Shown: in pieces, positions 44,458 to 53,012 of the stretch
Layout: the number at the start of each line of letters is the position of its first letter
How positions within the stretch are numbered: position 1 is the first letter of the stretch
Position numbers and translations under genes: made by a program
The notes under the pieces: model-generated
The model's database searches: none
Told to the model about the DNA's origin: nothing
Seen by the model: the letters and a program-made list of their open reading frames with translations, nothing else
Origin: OFTM10 sp964344055
GTDB taxonomy: Bacteria; Actinomycetota; Acidimicrobiia; Acidimicrobiales; Aldehydirespiratoraceae
Length of the DNA stretch: 64,000 nt
Assembly (NCBI GenBank): GCA_964344055.1
Contig: CAYFLT010000005.1
Location: 62,001 to 126,000, forward strand
Direction of reading: 5' to 3'

Positions 44458-46227
44458 ATGGATCCGTTTTCACGACCCAACCCGACGCGCGAGGGAGTCG
44501 TCCGGTTGGTCTCTCGACTCGCCCTGCTCTGGGGGTTGCTCTACGTCGTCTGGCGTGCGGTCACCACGTTGCAGGGGACGGCGCCGGCCGCCGCCGGCTT
44601 CCTACTCCTGGCCGAGGTCCTCGGACTGGTGACCTTTGCGGCCCGGACCCGATCGGCCTCTGCGACGCCGATCACCCCCGTGGAGGTCCCCGATGCGCCC
44701 ACGCCGCACGCGGTGGCGGTGATCGAGGCGACCGGTGCGTCGATCGACGAGCTGCGGACGACGCTGGTCTCCACCCGCCGGGTGGCAGGCCTGGACCGCG
44801 TGATCGTCGTGGACCACGACGGCTCCCGTTGGCTCCGGAGCATCGCGGATCGATTCGGGGCGACGTTCTCGGACGGTTCGCGCACCGAGCTCCAGGTGGT
44901 GGCCGAGGTGTCGGCGCCCTGGGTGCTTCGGATGATCGCCGGCGATCTGCCGATGCCGGACCTGCTCGAGATGGCGGCGGCGACCTGCTCGGCTCCCGAC
45001 ATCGGTGTGGTGCAGCTCGGGATCGAGGAAGCCGACCCTGCCTCCTTCGAGCACGATCCGACCGGGCGGTGGTCACTCGAGCCGTTCGAGCACCAGGTGG
45101 TTCGGCCCTCGCTCGCGTCCCGAGGGTCGATTCCCTGGTACGGCGACGGCCCCGTGCTCGTCCGACCTGCCGCACTCTCCTCCGCCGGTCTCGGTGCCGA
45201 GCAGCCTTCCACCCCTGATCTCGGAGTACGGATTCTCGCGGCCGGCTTTCGGATCACCCATCTGCCCATCACCCTCGCCCGAGTGCGGGGCCCGCGGACG
45301 TTGGGCGAGAGCCTCGCCCGGCGCCAGACGCGGTTGGCGCCTCAGATCCGCACTGCCCTCTCGCCGTCGATTCGTCAGCTCCGCAGGCCCGAGCGGGTGG
45401 CGCATCAGCTGTGTCTCGTGGCGCCGCTTTCGGCGGTGCAGCGCATCCTGCTCGTCGCAACCGCGATGCTGACGATGGGCTTCGCTCAGATCCCTCTGAC
45501 CGCCTCCGCCGCTGAGCTCGCCGGGTTCGCGATACCGGCCTACGGCCTCCGCTGGGTGGCGCACCTCCTTCTGGGAAGAGGCCGCCTCGGACCCTTCTCG
45601 ATCCTGCGCAGCGACCTCCGGTCCGTCGGCGTCGACATCTCGCTCTTCGGCGAGTCGAGAGACCGACGACGCGGCTCCCTCGGGTTGCTCGCCCTCCTCG
45701 TTGCCGTGATCGATGTCGTGGTGATCGTCACTGCCATTTCGGTGTGGCGAGACTGGGGAGACCGGCTCCCCGCGGAGGTGGCGGCAGTGGCGCTGGCCAT
45801 CGCCGGCGGATTCCTCGGCGTGGCGATGGAAGTCCTCCTAGACGCCGCCGCCCGACGTCAGCGCCGTCAGCACCATCGAGTGCGGCTCGGTCTCGTGACC
45901 TGCCGCCTCCAGGAGCTCGACGGGCAGCTGGTCGACCTCTCGACCGGCGGAGCCGGTGTGGTTCTGCCGTGTGGGCTGGAGACGGCCCCCGAGCCCGAGA
46001 CGGTGACGACCATGGCCTTTCGTATCCCGGACGCCGACGGCGCATGGCGCAGCGTGACCACCCTGGTCCACGTGGCCCACCGGGCCGTGGAGGGCGACAA
46101 CGAGACCCGCGTGGGCCTCACCTTCGACGATCCGACCGATGCACCACTCGATCCGGTCGTCGAGTTCCTGACCATCGATCGACGGCTCGTTGCCCTCGGT
46201 CGCCGAGACGCCTCCCTGGCGAGCTGA
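44458..46227 (+). CDS. BcsA-like membrane protein: degenerate GT2 domain plus PilZ
   Basis: A 589-aa protein with the layout of bacterial cellulose synthase: two N-terminal membrane segments, a cytosolic GT-A-like region, more membrane segments, then a PilZ domain (from about residue 465). The PilZ signature is intact (RQHHR and DLSTGGAGV), so c-di-GMP binding is likely. The glycosyltransferase motifs look broken. AGDLP stands where a DAD metal motif is expected, TPD in place of TED, and RRQTRLAPQ in place of QxxRW. It may be a non-catalytic sensor or scaffold. The following gene encodes a secreted SdrD-like protein 10 nt downstream. Confidence 0.7.
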   Translation: MDPFSRPNPTREGVVRLVSRLALLWGLLYVVWRAVTTLQGTAPAAAGFLLLAEVLGLVTFAARTRSASATPITPVEVPDAPTPHAVAVIEATGASIDELRTTLVSTRRVAGLDRVIVVDHDGSRWLRSIADRFGATFSDGSRTELQVVAEVSAPWVLRMIAGDLPMPDLLEMAAATCSAPDIGVVQLGIEEADPASFEHDPTGRWSLEPFEHQVVRPSLASRGSIPWYGDGPVLVRPAALSSAGLGAEQPSTPDLGVRILAAGFRITHLPITLARVRGPRTLGESLARRQTRLAPQIRTALSPSIRQLRRPERVAHQLCLVAPLSAVQRILLVATAMLTMGFAQIPLTASAAELAGFAIPAYGLRWVAHLLLGRGRLGPFSILRSDLRSVGVDISLFGESRDRRRGSLGLLALLVAVIDVVVIVTAISVWRDWGDRLPAEVAAVALAIAGGFLGVAMEVLLDAAARRQRRQHHRVRLGLVTCRLQELDGQLVDLSTGGAGVVLPCGLETAPEPETVTTMAFRIPDADGAWRSVTTLVHVAHRAVEGDNETRVGLTFDDPTDAPLDPVVEFLTIDRRLVALGRRDASLAS

Positions 46228-46237
46228 GGAAGAGGAC

Positions 46238-47458
46238 GTGGCGTACACCGGCATACGACGGGCGACATCGGACGACGGACGGTTGCCGGCACCCCGGCAG
46301 GCGGCGAGCATGATCACGGCGGCGGCCCTCGTGGCGTCGGCGCTCGGCGTGGCCGCCGGGTTCCAGCTGGCCTCGGCCTCTCAGGGAACCATCGGCGGAA
46401 CGGTCTTCGAAGATCTCGACGCCGATGGCGAGTTCGATCCCACCGAACCCGGTGTCGAGGGTGTGACCGTCGTCGCGGTGGACCGCGACGGGAACCGGAC
46501 CTCGCCGGTGGCCACCGACGCTAACGGTGCCTACGAGGTCGACCTGGAGGTCACCGACGCCGGGGCGATGGGCAACGGTCCGTATCGGGTCGAGTTCGCG
46601 GACTGGGGTGGTGGTCTCCAGGAAGGTCCGGCCGGCTCCGACTCCATCGGTGCGATCCGATTCGCCGACGCCGACTCCGAGGGGATCTCGCTCGGCCTGA
46701 CGCGACCACCGGTCGACCTCAGCGCCGACGCTCGGGCGACCGTAGGGGACCGGACGTGGCTGGACGTCGACGCCGACGGCATCCAGGACGCTGATGAACC
46801 GGGGGTCAACGGTGTGATTGTGACCCTCCTCGACGCCGACGGCACAGTGCACGCGACCACCACGACGGCCCACCGGTTCGGAGTCCGCGGCTACTGGAGC
46901 TTCGACGTGGAGCCAGGGGTCGAGCATCGGGTGACCTTCGATGCCGCCAACGTCGTGTACCTGCCCGCCTGGGTCGGCGCCGATCGACTCGAGGTGACCA
47001 TCCCGCAGGAAGGCGACGCGCGGATCGACAGCGACGCGGATGAGGCGGGCACGGTGGTGATCGGGCCTCTCGACGCAGGAGAGATCGTCACCGACATCGA
47101 CGTGGGATTCGTGCCCGACGTCGAAGGACCGAGCCTCGCCATCGAAGTGCTTCCTCTCGACTTCGACGCCGACGCCGGACCGATCGCCGTATCCGCCGGC
47201 ACCGAGGTGACCTTCGAGGTGCGCATCTACAACACCGGTCCGTTCGCGCTCCCGGCGGTGGCGGTGGAGGTCGGGTCCATACCGGGCTGCTCGCGCACCC
47301 TGTCGACGCTCGGTGTCGCTCGGGCCACCCAATGGCGCTGTGAGTGGATCGCCCCAGCTGCTGGAGAAGGAGTGGTGATCGAGGCGACGGCGAGCCTCGT
47401 CTGGGAGTCGTCGATCGTCAGCGCCACCGACGAAGCCGTGTTCACCGTCACCGGCTGA
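46238..47458 (+). CDS. secreted surface protein with SdrD-like B repeats
   Basis: A 406-aa exported protein. A hydrophobic segment at about residues 25-45 should direct export. Two SdrD B-like domains follow, starting IGGTVFEDLDADGEFDPTEPG and VGDRTWLDVDADGIQDADEPG; the Asp-rich loops are typical calcium sites. A C-terminal beta-sandwich (EVTFEVRIYNTGPFALPAVAV) resembles DUF11/CARDB modules. There is no sorting signal or C-terminal anchor. It is probably co-transcribed with the BcsA-like gene and may be part of an envelope or matrix structure. Confidence 0.78.
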   Translation: MAYTGIRRATSDDGRLPAPRQAASMITAAALVASALGVAAGFQLASASQGTIGGTVFEDLDADGEFDPTEPGVEGVTVVAVDRDGNRTSPVATDANGAYEVDLEVTDAGAMGNGPYRVEFADWGGGLQEGPAGSDSIGAIRFADADSEGISLGLTRPPVDLSADARATVGDRTWLDVDADGIQDADEPGVNGVIVTLLDADGTVHATTTTAHRFGVRGYWSFDVEPGVEHRVTFDAANVVYLPAWVGADRLEVTIPQEGDARIDSDADEAGTVVIGPLDAGEIVTDIDVGFVPDVEGPSLAIEVLPLDFDADAGPIAVSAGTEVTFEVRIYNTGPFALPAVAVEVGSIPGCSRTLSTLGVARATQWRCEWIAPAAGEGVVIEATASLVWESSIVSATDEAVFTVTG

Positions 47459-47513
47459 GTTCCACTGCCGGGCCCCCTTCCCAATACGGTGCGAGGGCAC
47501 TGAAAGGGGAGCG

Positions 47514-47969
47514 ATGGGCGACAAGCGACGCGATGCCATCCGGATGAGTGAGGCCGAGGTGGCCGCGTTCCTCGACTCGCAGCGAAGCCTCCAGGTCGCG
47601 ACGATCGAGCGAGACGGGAGCGTGCACCTGTCGACGCTCTGGTACGCGCTCGTCGAAGACCGCATCGTGTTCGAGACCTACACCAAGAGCCAGAAGATCA
47701 AGAACCTCGAGCGAGATCCAAGGATCACCGTGCTGGCCGAGGACGGGGAGACCTATGAGACCCTCCGAGGTGTCATGATCAAGGGGCGGGCTCGACTGGT
47801 GCGCGACTCCGCCGAGGTCCATCCACTCGCCCTCGCCGTGCTTCGGCGGAATCAACCGGAGATACCCGAAGAGCTGCTCGCCGCGGCGGCGGACCACATG
47901 GCGACCAAGCGCACGGCAGTGATCGTGGAGCCCGACAAAACCGTGAGCTGGGACCACACGAAGCTCTGA
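47514..47969 (+). CDS. PPOX-class (pyridoxamine-oxidase-fold) flavin/F420 protein
   Basis: A 151-aa split-barrel protein. The segment LQVATIERDGSVHLSTLWYALVEDRIVFETYTKSQKIKNLERDPRI, shown here as family evidence in pieces (VATIERDG, LSTLWYAL, TKSQKIKNL), is typical of actinobacterial PPOX-class F420-dependent enzymes. Cofactor choice between FMN and F420 is not certain. An AAAGGGGAGCG ribosome-binding site precedes the ATG. It converges on the ABC permease gene. The substrate is unknown. Confidence 0.85.
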   Translation: MGDKRRDAIRMSEAEVAAFLDSQRSLQVATIERDGSVHLSTLWYALVEDRIVFETYTKSQKIKNLERDPRITVLAEDGETYETLRGVMIKGRARLVRDSAEVHPLALAVLRRNQPEIPEELLAAAADHMATKRTAVIVEPDKTVSWDHTKL

Positions 47970-47998
47970 TCGTCGGGCCCCAGACGAGCAGTGGTCGC

Positions 47999-49231
47999 TC
48001 AGCCGAGGCGGAGCGTCTCCAGCGGTTCCAGTTGGGCCGCCTTCACACTGGGATAGAGGCCGGCGATCACCGATGTGACGAGGGCCGCACCGACCCCGAT
48101 CCCGTACAACGTCGGGACCCCCAGGTAGTGCGACGGCAACGCCACCCCGAACAGGTCGAGGTCGGGGGCGAGGACGTGGACCCAACCGGCCACCCGCGAG
48201 GCGTACACCACGATGCCCACGCCCAGCAGGGCCCCGGCCAGGCCCCCGAGAAGGCCGACGGCCACCGACTCCAGCAGGAACTGTCCCGCGATCAGGCTTC
48301 GCCCGTGCCCGAGCGCCCTGCGGATGCCGATCTCGGCCGACCGCTGGATGACCGAGATCGACATGACGTTGGCGATCCCCACTCCACCGACGATCAGCGC
48401 CAGCAGACCCATCGCCGCGACGATGATCTGCAGGGTCTGGTCCGCAGCCGCCTCGGCTTCGAGAGCATCGGAGAGCACCGAGGTGGTGACCTCGTCGCTC
48501 CCTCCCAGATTGATCGCCACCGGCAGCGCGTCCTCGGTGAGCAGGGTGTGTGTGGGATCGGACCGCACATACACCGTGTTGGGATCGAGGCCGGTGTCGA
48601 AGTCCGCGTCGGCAGTGGACGCCGGGATGATCACGGCGGTGTCGAACACGCTGTCGAGCGGGTACTGCTCGACGATGCCGACCACCCCGTAGTCGATCCC
48701 GTTGAGCCGTACGGTCCGGTTGCCCTCGAGATACCCGTACTCGTCGGCCAGCGCCACCCCGATCACCGCAGACCGCGCCGCAGTGTCGTAGTCGAAGTCG
48801 TTGAGCCAGCGACCACGCACCATCTCGACTTGCATGACCTCCAGAAAGTGCTGGTCGGCGGTGAGCACGGGCGTCGGGAACGCCCGGTAGTAGTCCTCGG
48901 CGGCCTCATAGGGAGCCGTGACCACCCCGGTGATGCTCAGGGTGGCGGTCGCACCTTCGACGGTGGTGAGCCGGGTGACCCGTTCCACCACGTCGTCGCT
49001 GAAGGTCGGATTCTGGGCTCCGAACGAACCGGCTGCTTCGGCCTTGATGAGGTTGTCGCCGAGGGCTGCCAGCGTCTCCTGGAGATCGCCCTTGGCCGAC
49101 TCGGTGAGTCCCACCGCCGCCACGATCGCGCTCACCCCGATGACCGGCCCGAGCATGATCAGCAGGGTGCGACTCCACCGGGCGGCGAGACCCCCGGCGG
49201 CCACGCTCATGAGGTCCAGGATGCTCCTCAC
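47999..49231 (-). CDS. MacB/FtsX-type ABC permease
   Basis: A 410-aa permease with one N-terminal helix, a large extracellular MacB-like domain and three C-terminal helices (IIVAAMGLLALIVGGVGIANVMSISV, a family hallmark). The EIGIRRALGHGRSLIAGQFLLES loop contacts the ATPase. Its GTG start overlaps the ATPase stop as GTGA. With the ATPase and adaptor it forms a MacAB-like export or mechanotransmission complex. Confidence 0.9.
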   Translation of the reverse strand: MRSILDLMSVAAGGLAARWSRTLLIMLGPVIGVSAIVAAVGLTESAKGDLQETLAALGDNLIKAEAAGSFGAQNPTFSDDVVERVTRLTTVEGATATLSITGVVTAPYEAAEDYYRAFPTPVLTADQHFLEVMQVEMVRGRWLNDFDYDTAARSAVIGVALADEYGYLEGNRTVRLNGIDYGVVGIVEQYPLDSVFDTAVIIPASTADADFDTGLDPNTVYVRSDPTHTLLTEDALPVAINLGGSDEVTTSVLSDALEAEAAADQTLQIIVAAMGLLALIVGGVGIANVMSISVIQRSAEIGIRRALGHGRSLIAGQFLLESVAVGLLGGLAGALLGVGIVVYASRVAGWVHVLAPDLDLFGVALPSHYLGVPTLYGIGVGAALVTSVIAGLYPSVKAAQLEPLETLRLG

Positions 49232-49989
49232 GGGGAACCCTCCGATGTGTCCTCCGGAAGGCCGCCGAGCGTGCCGCCGAAGGACTGGATCAGGCTTCCT
49301 GCCGTGAGGTGTTCGTCACCCTCGATGTGCCCGTCGCGCATCGAGATCCGACGTTCCGCCGATGCGGCCACCGCGGCATCGTGGGTGACGATCACGATGG
49401 CCCGATCGCCGTCGTGGAGCTCGCGGAAGATGTCCATCACGTTGGCGGCGTTCGCCGAATCCAACGCCCCGGTCGGCTCGTCGGCGAGCAGCAGCCTCGG
49501 CTCGGTGACGATCGCCCGCGCGATCGCACATCGCTGCTGTTCGCCGCCCGACATCTGCACCGGCCGGTGTTCGTGTCGGGGTGCAAGGCCGACGACGTCG
49601 AGGGCTTCCATGGCCCGCCGTCGTCGTTCTCGGGGCGAAAGACTGCGGTAGAGGAGGGCGGCCTCGACGTTGCGGCGGGCGTCGAGGTGGGGGATCAGGT
49701 GGAACTGCTGGAAGATGAAGCCGACCACGTCGCCCCGGAGCCGGGATCGCTCGACGTCGCTCAGGATGCTGACCGCCTGACCGTGGACCCTCATCTCCCC
49801 GAGGGACGGCAGGTCGAGCAGGCCCAGCAGGCCCAGCATCGTGGACTTGCCCGAACCCGATGGGCCGACGATCGACACGAACTCGCCGTCGTCGACGGTG
49901 AGCGACACTTCGTCGAGGGCGTGGACCTTGACCTCGTCACCATAGATCCGCGAGACACGATCAAGCTCGAGCAGGGCCTCAGCGGCCAT
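49228..49989 (-). CDS. LolD/MacB-type ABC ATPase
   Basis: A 253-aa ATPase with Walker A GPSGSGKSTML, Q-loop FIFQQFHLIPHLD, signature MSGGEQQRCAIARAI, Walker B LLLADEPTGALD and the switch His in IVIVTHDAAV. This is the class that partners MacB-like permeases. It follows the adaptor gene by 18 nt and overlaps the permease gene by 4 nt. Confidence 0.92.
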   Translation of the reverse strand: MAAEALLELDRVSRIYGDEVKVHALDEVSLTVDDGEFVSIVGPSGSGKSTMLGLLGLLDLPSLGEMRVHGQAVSILSDVERSRLRGDVVGFIFQQFHLIPHLDARRNVEAALLYRSLSPRERRRRAMEALDVVGLAPRHEHRPVQMSGGEQQRCAIARAIVTEPRLLLADEPTGALDSANAANVMDIFRELHDGDRAIVIVTHDAAVAASAERRISMRDGHIEGDEHLTAGSLIQSFGGTLGGLPEDTSEGSP

Positions 49990-50007
49990 GACGGCTCCGC
50001 GGGCGGC

Positions 50008-52212
50008 TCATCCGCCGATCACATCGACGACGATGATCTCGCCGCCTTCCAGACCGCTGGTCACCTCGGTGAACGAGCCCTCCTGGATCCCGGTCTGGAT
50101 GGCGACCTCGGTCTGGGCCAGCGTGTCGGGGTCGATCACCCGGACGACCGGATTGCCGGTCGCGTCCTGGAATATCGCCGCTCTGGGCACGACCAGCGCA
50201 TCGATCCGCTCGTCCAGGACCACCTCGATGGACACGCTGGCACCGTCCACCGCGGCGAGTGCCCCTTGGATCTCGACGACCCCCTCGTAGCGTTCGTTGC
50301 CGGCGTCGGTGACGATCGCGGTGTCGTCGAGTTCGACGATCCGACCCGACGCCTCCTGGTCGCCCGCCTCGATCTCCACCGTGACCGCTTGGCCGAGCAC
50401 CAGCTCGGAACGATCGGTCGGGTTGGCGAAGAGCGTGATGGTGAAGTCGGGTTCGGTCAGGGTGAGGAGCTGTTGGCCGAGCTGAACCGTCTGGCCCTCG
50501 TCCACGAACACGGTGCCGACCCGGGCCGGCCAATCGGCGATGATCATGTCGGAGGGCACGAAGATCACATCGTCGTCGAGGGACTGGACCAGGATCGTGG
50601 TCGACGTCCGACCCGCCGCCAGGGTGACCGTGCCGGTGAGGACCCCGTAGTCGATCCCCATCGTCGCCGTGCCCCCGACCTGGTAGTCGACCGAGATGTC
50701 GCGGCTGGGCGCTTCGTCGGCGGTGATCGTGACGGCGACGGCATCGCCCTCGCCGATCGTGACTTCGCGTCCCGAGACGGTCAGTTCGGGCTCGTCCTGA
50801 TCCTCGATGAGGATCGTGCCGGAGATGACCGAGCCGAGGTCGTAGTCGTTGTCCGGATCGTTGGCCGGCAACAGCGTGAGGGTGAGGGTCTCGCCGGGCT
50901 CGATGATGTCGTCCTGGATGGTGGGAACGGTGACCGTCGTCTCGTCCGTCCCGGCCGGGAACACGAACCGCGGACTCGGATCCTGATCGTCGTAGTCGTC
51001 GCCCTCCGACGCGGACCCGGTGATCGAGTACCGCACCTCGACCTCGCGGTCGAGCTCGGCCGGGGAGGTGATCGTGAAGACGGCGTCCTCGCCCTCGTCG
51101 ATCGGGTCGTCGCCGGGTTCGATCACCACCGAGAGCACCGGCGTCTGGTCCGGAGTGGCGTCCTCGATGGTGACCGTCATGGTGTTCAGGGCGCCGGGGT
51201 TGTAGTTGATCCCCTCGCCGATCACCTGCTCGGCCGCCACCTCGATGGTCCACTCCTCGTCCGCTTCGTCGATCGAGTCGGTGAGGGTCTCGAGCTGCAA
51301 TGTGTAGGTGGATGCGCCCGCCGGCCAGACGATCGGGGAGTCCTCGAGTGGATCATTGATGTAGTCCACGTCGATGTCGGGATCGGCGACATCGACCGCG
51401 TCGCCGCCGGTGGCGGTGGCCGTGAAGGTGAGGTCCACCTGGGTGTCGACCGTCGGTGCCGGGTCGGCGGTGAGGACGATGTCGACGGTGGTGCCCTCGG
51501 TGACGGTGAGGGCGGTGGTCTGCACACCGATCGACGGGATCGTGGTGGCTTGCATCGGGATCAGGGCAGCTCCCGCGCCGGTGACCACGCGGGCCTCGTC
51601 GTCGAAGGTGCTTCCCGGGACCGACGGCCCGATCTTGATCGCCTGGGTGTCCTTGTTGCCGACCGTGTAGCCGTTGCCGCCGAGAAGGCTGATGATGACG
51701 GTCTCCTCCGGCTCGGGAGTTGCCCCGCCATAGCCGTAGGAGACCTGCCACTGACGCAGGGCAGCCCGGGTGGCTTCGGTGTACAGGCGGTCGACCGCGC
51801 CAGGGTCATAGCCGGCCTCGAAGAGGATCCGCTCGAGCTGGAGGACGTCGGGCCCGTCCGAGCCCACGTCGAGCTGGCGGTAGAACGAGAACTCGCCGCT
51901 GACCGCCACGGCCGGCCGACCATCGAGCGCGAGGATCACGTCACCCGGGTGTATCTCGTCGCCGTCGTCGATTCCGACCTGGCTGACCCGCCCGTCGAAG
52001 GGCGAGTTGATCGTCTGCAGCTCGTCGCGACGAAGCTCGCCGTTGAGTGTGAGTTCATCACGCAAGGTCTGGCGGCCGACCGTGTCGGTGAGGATCTCTA
52101 CCGGTGTGTCGGTGGCCTCGTCCTCGCCGGTGACCTGCCACACCGCCACCAGACCGGCGATGACCGAGATGGCGATGAAGATCGCCATGACCTGGCCGCG
52201 GGAGAGGGTCAC
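50008..52212 (-). CDS. HlyD/MacA-type adaptor with peptidoglycan-binding and Calx-beta domains
   Basis: A 734-aa protein anchored by one N-terminal helix. A lipoyl/barrel half-motif follows (RVSQVGIDDGDEIHPGDVI), then a PG_binding_1 domain around residues 115-155 (GPDVLQLERILFEAGYDPGAV). Next are two full Calx-beta-like repeats and a shortened third (about 215-545), then the second adaptor half (ADWPARVGTVFVDEGQTVQLG). Actinobacterial adaptors often have the peptidoglycan domain, but the Calx-beta insert nearly doubles the length. The many Asp residues suggest calcium binding. It is coupled to the lipoprotein gene (GTGA) and precedes the MacB-type ATPase. Confidence 0.82.
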   Translation of the reverse strand: MTLSRGQVMAIFIAISVIAGLVAVWQVTGEDEATDTPVEILTDTVGRQTLRDELTLNGELRRDELQTINSPFDGRVSQVGIDDGDEIHPGDVILALDGRPAVAVSGEFSFYRQLDVGSDGPDVLQLERILFEAGYDPGAVDRLYTEATRAALRQWQVSYGYGGATPEPEETVIISLLGGNGYTVGNKDTQAIKIGPSVPGSTFDDEARVVTGAGAALIPMQATTIPSIGVQTTALTVTEGTTVDIVLTADPAPTVDTQVDLTFTATATGGDAVDVADPDIDVDYINDPLEDSPIVWPAGASTYTLQLETLTDSIDEADEEWTIEVAAEQVIGEGINYNPGALNTMTVTIEDATPDQTPVLSVVIEPGDDPIDEGEDAVFTITSPAELDREVEVRYSITGSASEGDDYDDQDPSPRFVFPAGTDETTVTVPTIQDDIIEPGETLTLTLLPANDPDNDYDLGSVISGTILIEDQDEPELTVSGREVTIGEGDAVAVTITADEAPSRDISVDYQVGGTATMGIDYGVLTGTVTLAAGRTSTTILVQSLDDDVIFVPSDMIIADWPARVGTVFVDEGQTVQLGQQLLTLTEPDFTITLFANPTDRSELVLGQAVTVEIEAGDQEASGRIVELDDTAIVTDAGNERYEGVVEIQGALAAVDGASVSIEVVLDERIDALVVPRAAIFQDATGNPVVRVIDPDTLAQTEVAIQTGIQEGSFTEVTSGLEGGEIIVVDVIGG

Positions 52213-52958
52213 GAGTCGGTTTCAGCCTGGGCCTGGTCGGCGCACTCGCGGAGGTCGTCGCTCCCCATCAGTGACTCGCCCTCGGGCGGGGTCGGCTGGG
52301 GGCTCAGGAGACCGTTCGCGTTGGCGGTGAGTTCGACGGTCCAGCCGCGACCCTCCATGCATTCGGCCCACGCCACCAGACCCCGGTTCCGGTCCTCGAT
52401 CTCGACCGGATCAGTGAGGCTCTCGTTCGCCGCCTGAGCCTCCTGCATGACGTTGATGATGTTGCTCACCGCGGCGCACTCGCCGAGAGCGGTCAGGTAC
52501 TCCGGGGCGTTCACCGGGTTGTCGGGGTCGGTGTCGCCGCCGGCCTGCCCGGGGATACCGATGAACTCGACGTCCTTGTCGAGGAGGCACTCGTTGAAGA
52601 TCTCCAGGGCGTCGAGCAAGGCGCCGACCTCGCCTCCCGATTCCTCGTTCTGCGGGAGGGTCGAAGACGTCGTGGTCGACGTCGTACTTCCGGATGTGGA
52701 GCCGTCCCCGTCCGTTCCTCCCGAGTCTCCGCCGTCATCGGTCGTCCCGTCGCCCTCGGCGGCGCCCGCCGCCCCGGAGTCGTCGCCGGAACTCTCGTCG
52801 GTATCGGCCAGGTCGTCCTGCTCGACGGTGATGTCGCCGGCGGTGCGGATGACCGCACCGTCCTCCGCACTCTCCGATCCTCCGCCTCCGCACGCGGACA
52901 CGATCAGGGCGGTGACGATCAGAGTTGTCCCCCGTCGGAACGGCCGCGGCTCAGTCAT
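52209..52958 (-). CDS. lipoprotein with low-complexity linker, first gene of the export operon
   Basis: A 249-aa lipoprotein (lipobox VSAC). After the lipidated Cys comes a long Asp/Gly/Ser/Thr linker of about 90 residues, then a folded region with four cysteines (FNECLLDKD, GECAAVS, WAECMEGRG, RECADQA) that could form two disulfides. I do not recognise the family. I chose the ATG at 52958 because GGAGGG lies 5 nt upstream. It is translationally coupled to the adaptor gene, so it is probably a partner or substrate of the exporter. Confidence 0.75.
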   Translation of the reverse strand: MTEPRPFRRGTTLIVTALIVSACGGGGSESAEDGAVIRTAGDITVEQDDLADTDESSGDDSGAAGAAEGDGTTDDGGDSGGTDGDGSTSGSTTSTTTSSTLPQNEESGGEVGALLDALEIFNECLLDKDVEFIGIPGQAGGDTDPDNPVNAPEYLTALGECAAVSNIINVMQEAQAANESLTDPVEIEDRNRGLVAWAECMEGRGWTVELTANANGLLSPQPTPPEGESLMGSDDLRECADQAQAETDS

Positions 52959-53012
52959 CTCCACCCTCCTCGACGCCGGACACTGTACCCAGCACCCGTC
53001 CCCGATCCCGGG

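Noticed and set aside
42594..45218. 874-codon plus-strand open frame
   Set aside because: Antisense to the biotinyl-carboxyltransferase gene and out of frame with the BcsA-like gene; no recognisable motifs.
44458..46227. Functional cellulose synthase operon
   Set aside because: Catalytic motifs are degenerate, and no bcsB, bcsC or bcsZ homologue is adjacent.
49309..52437. 1042-codon open frame on the plus strand
   Set aside because: It runs antisense to the ATPase, Calx-beta adaptor and lipoprotein genes, has no domain I recognise and is rich in His, Arg and Asp as expected for a high-GC shadow frame.
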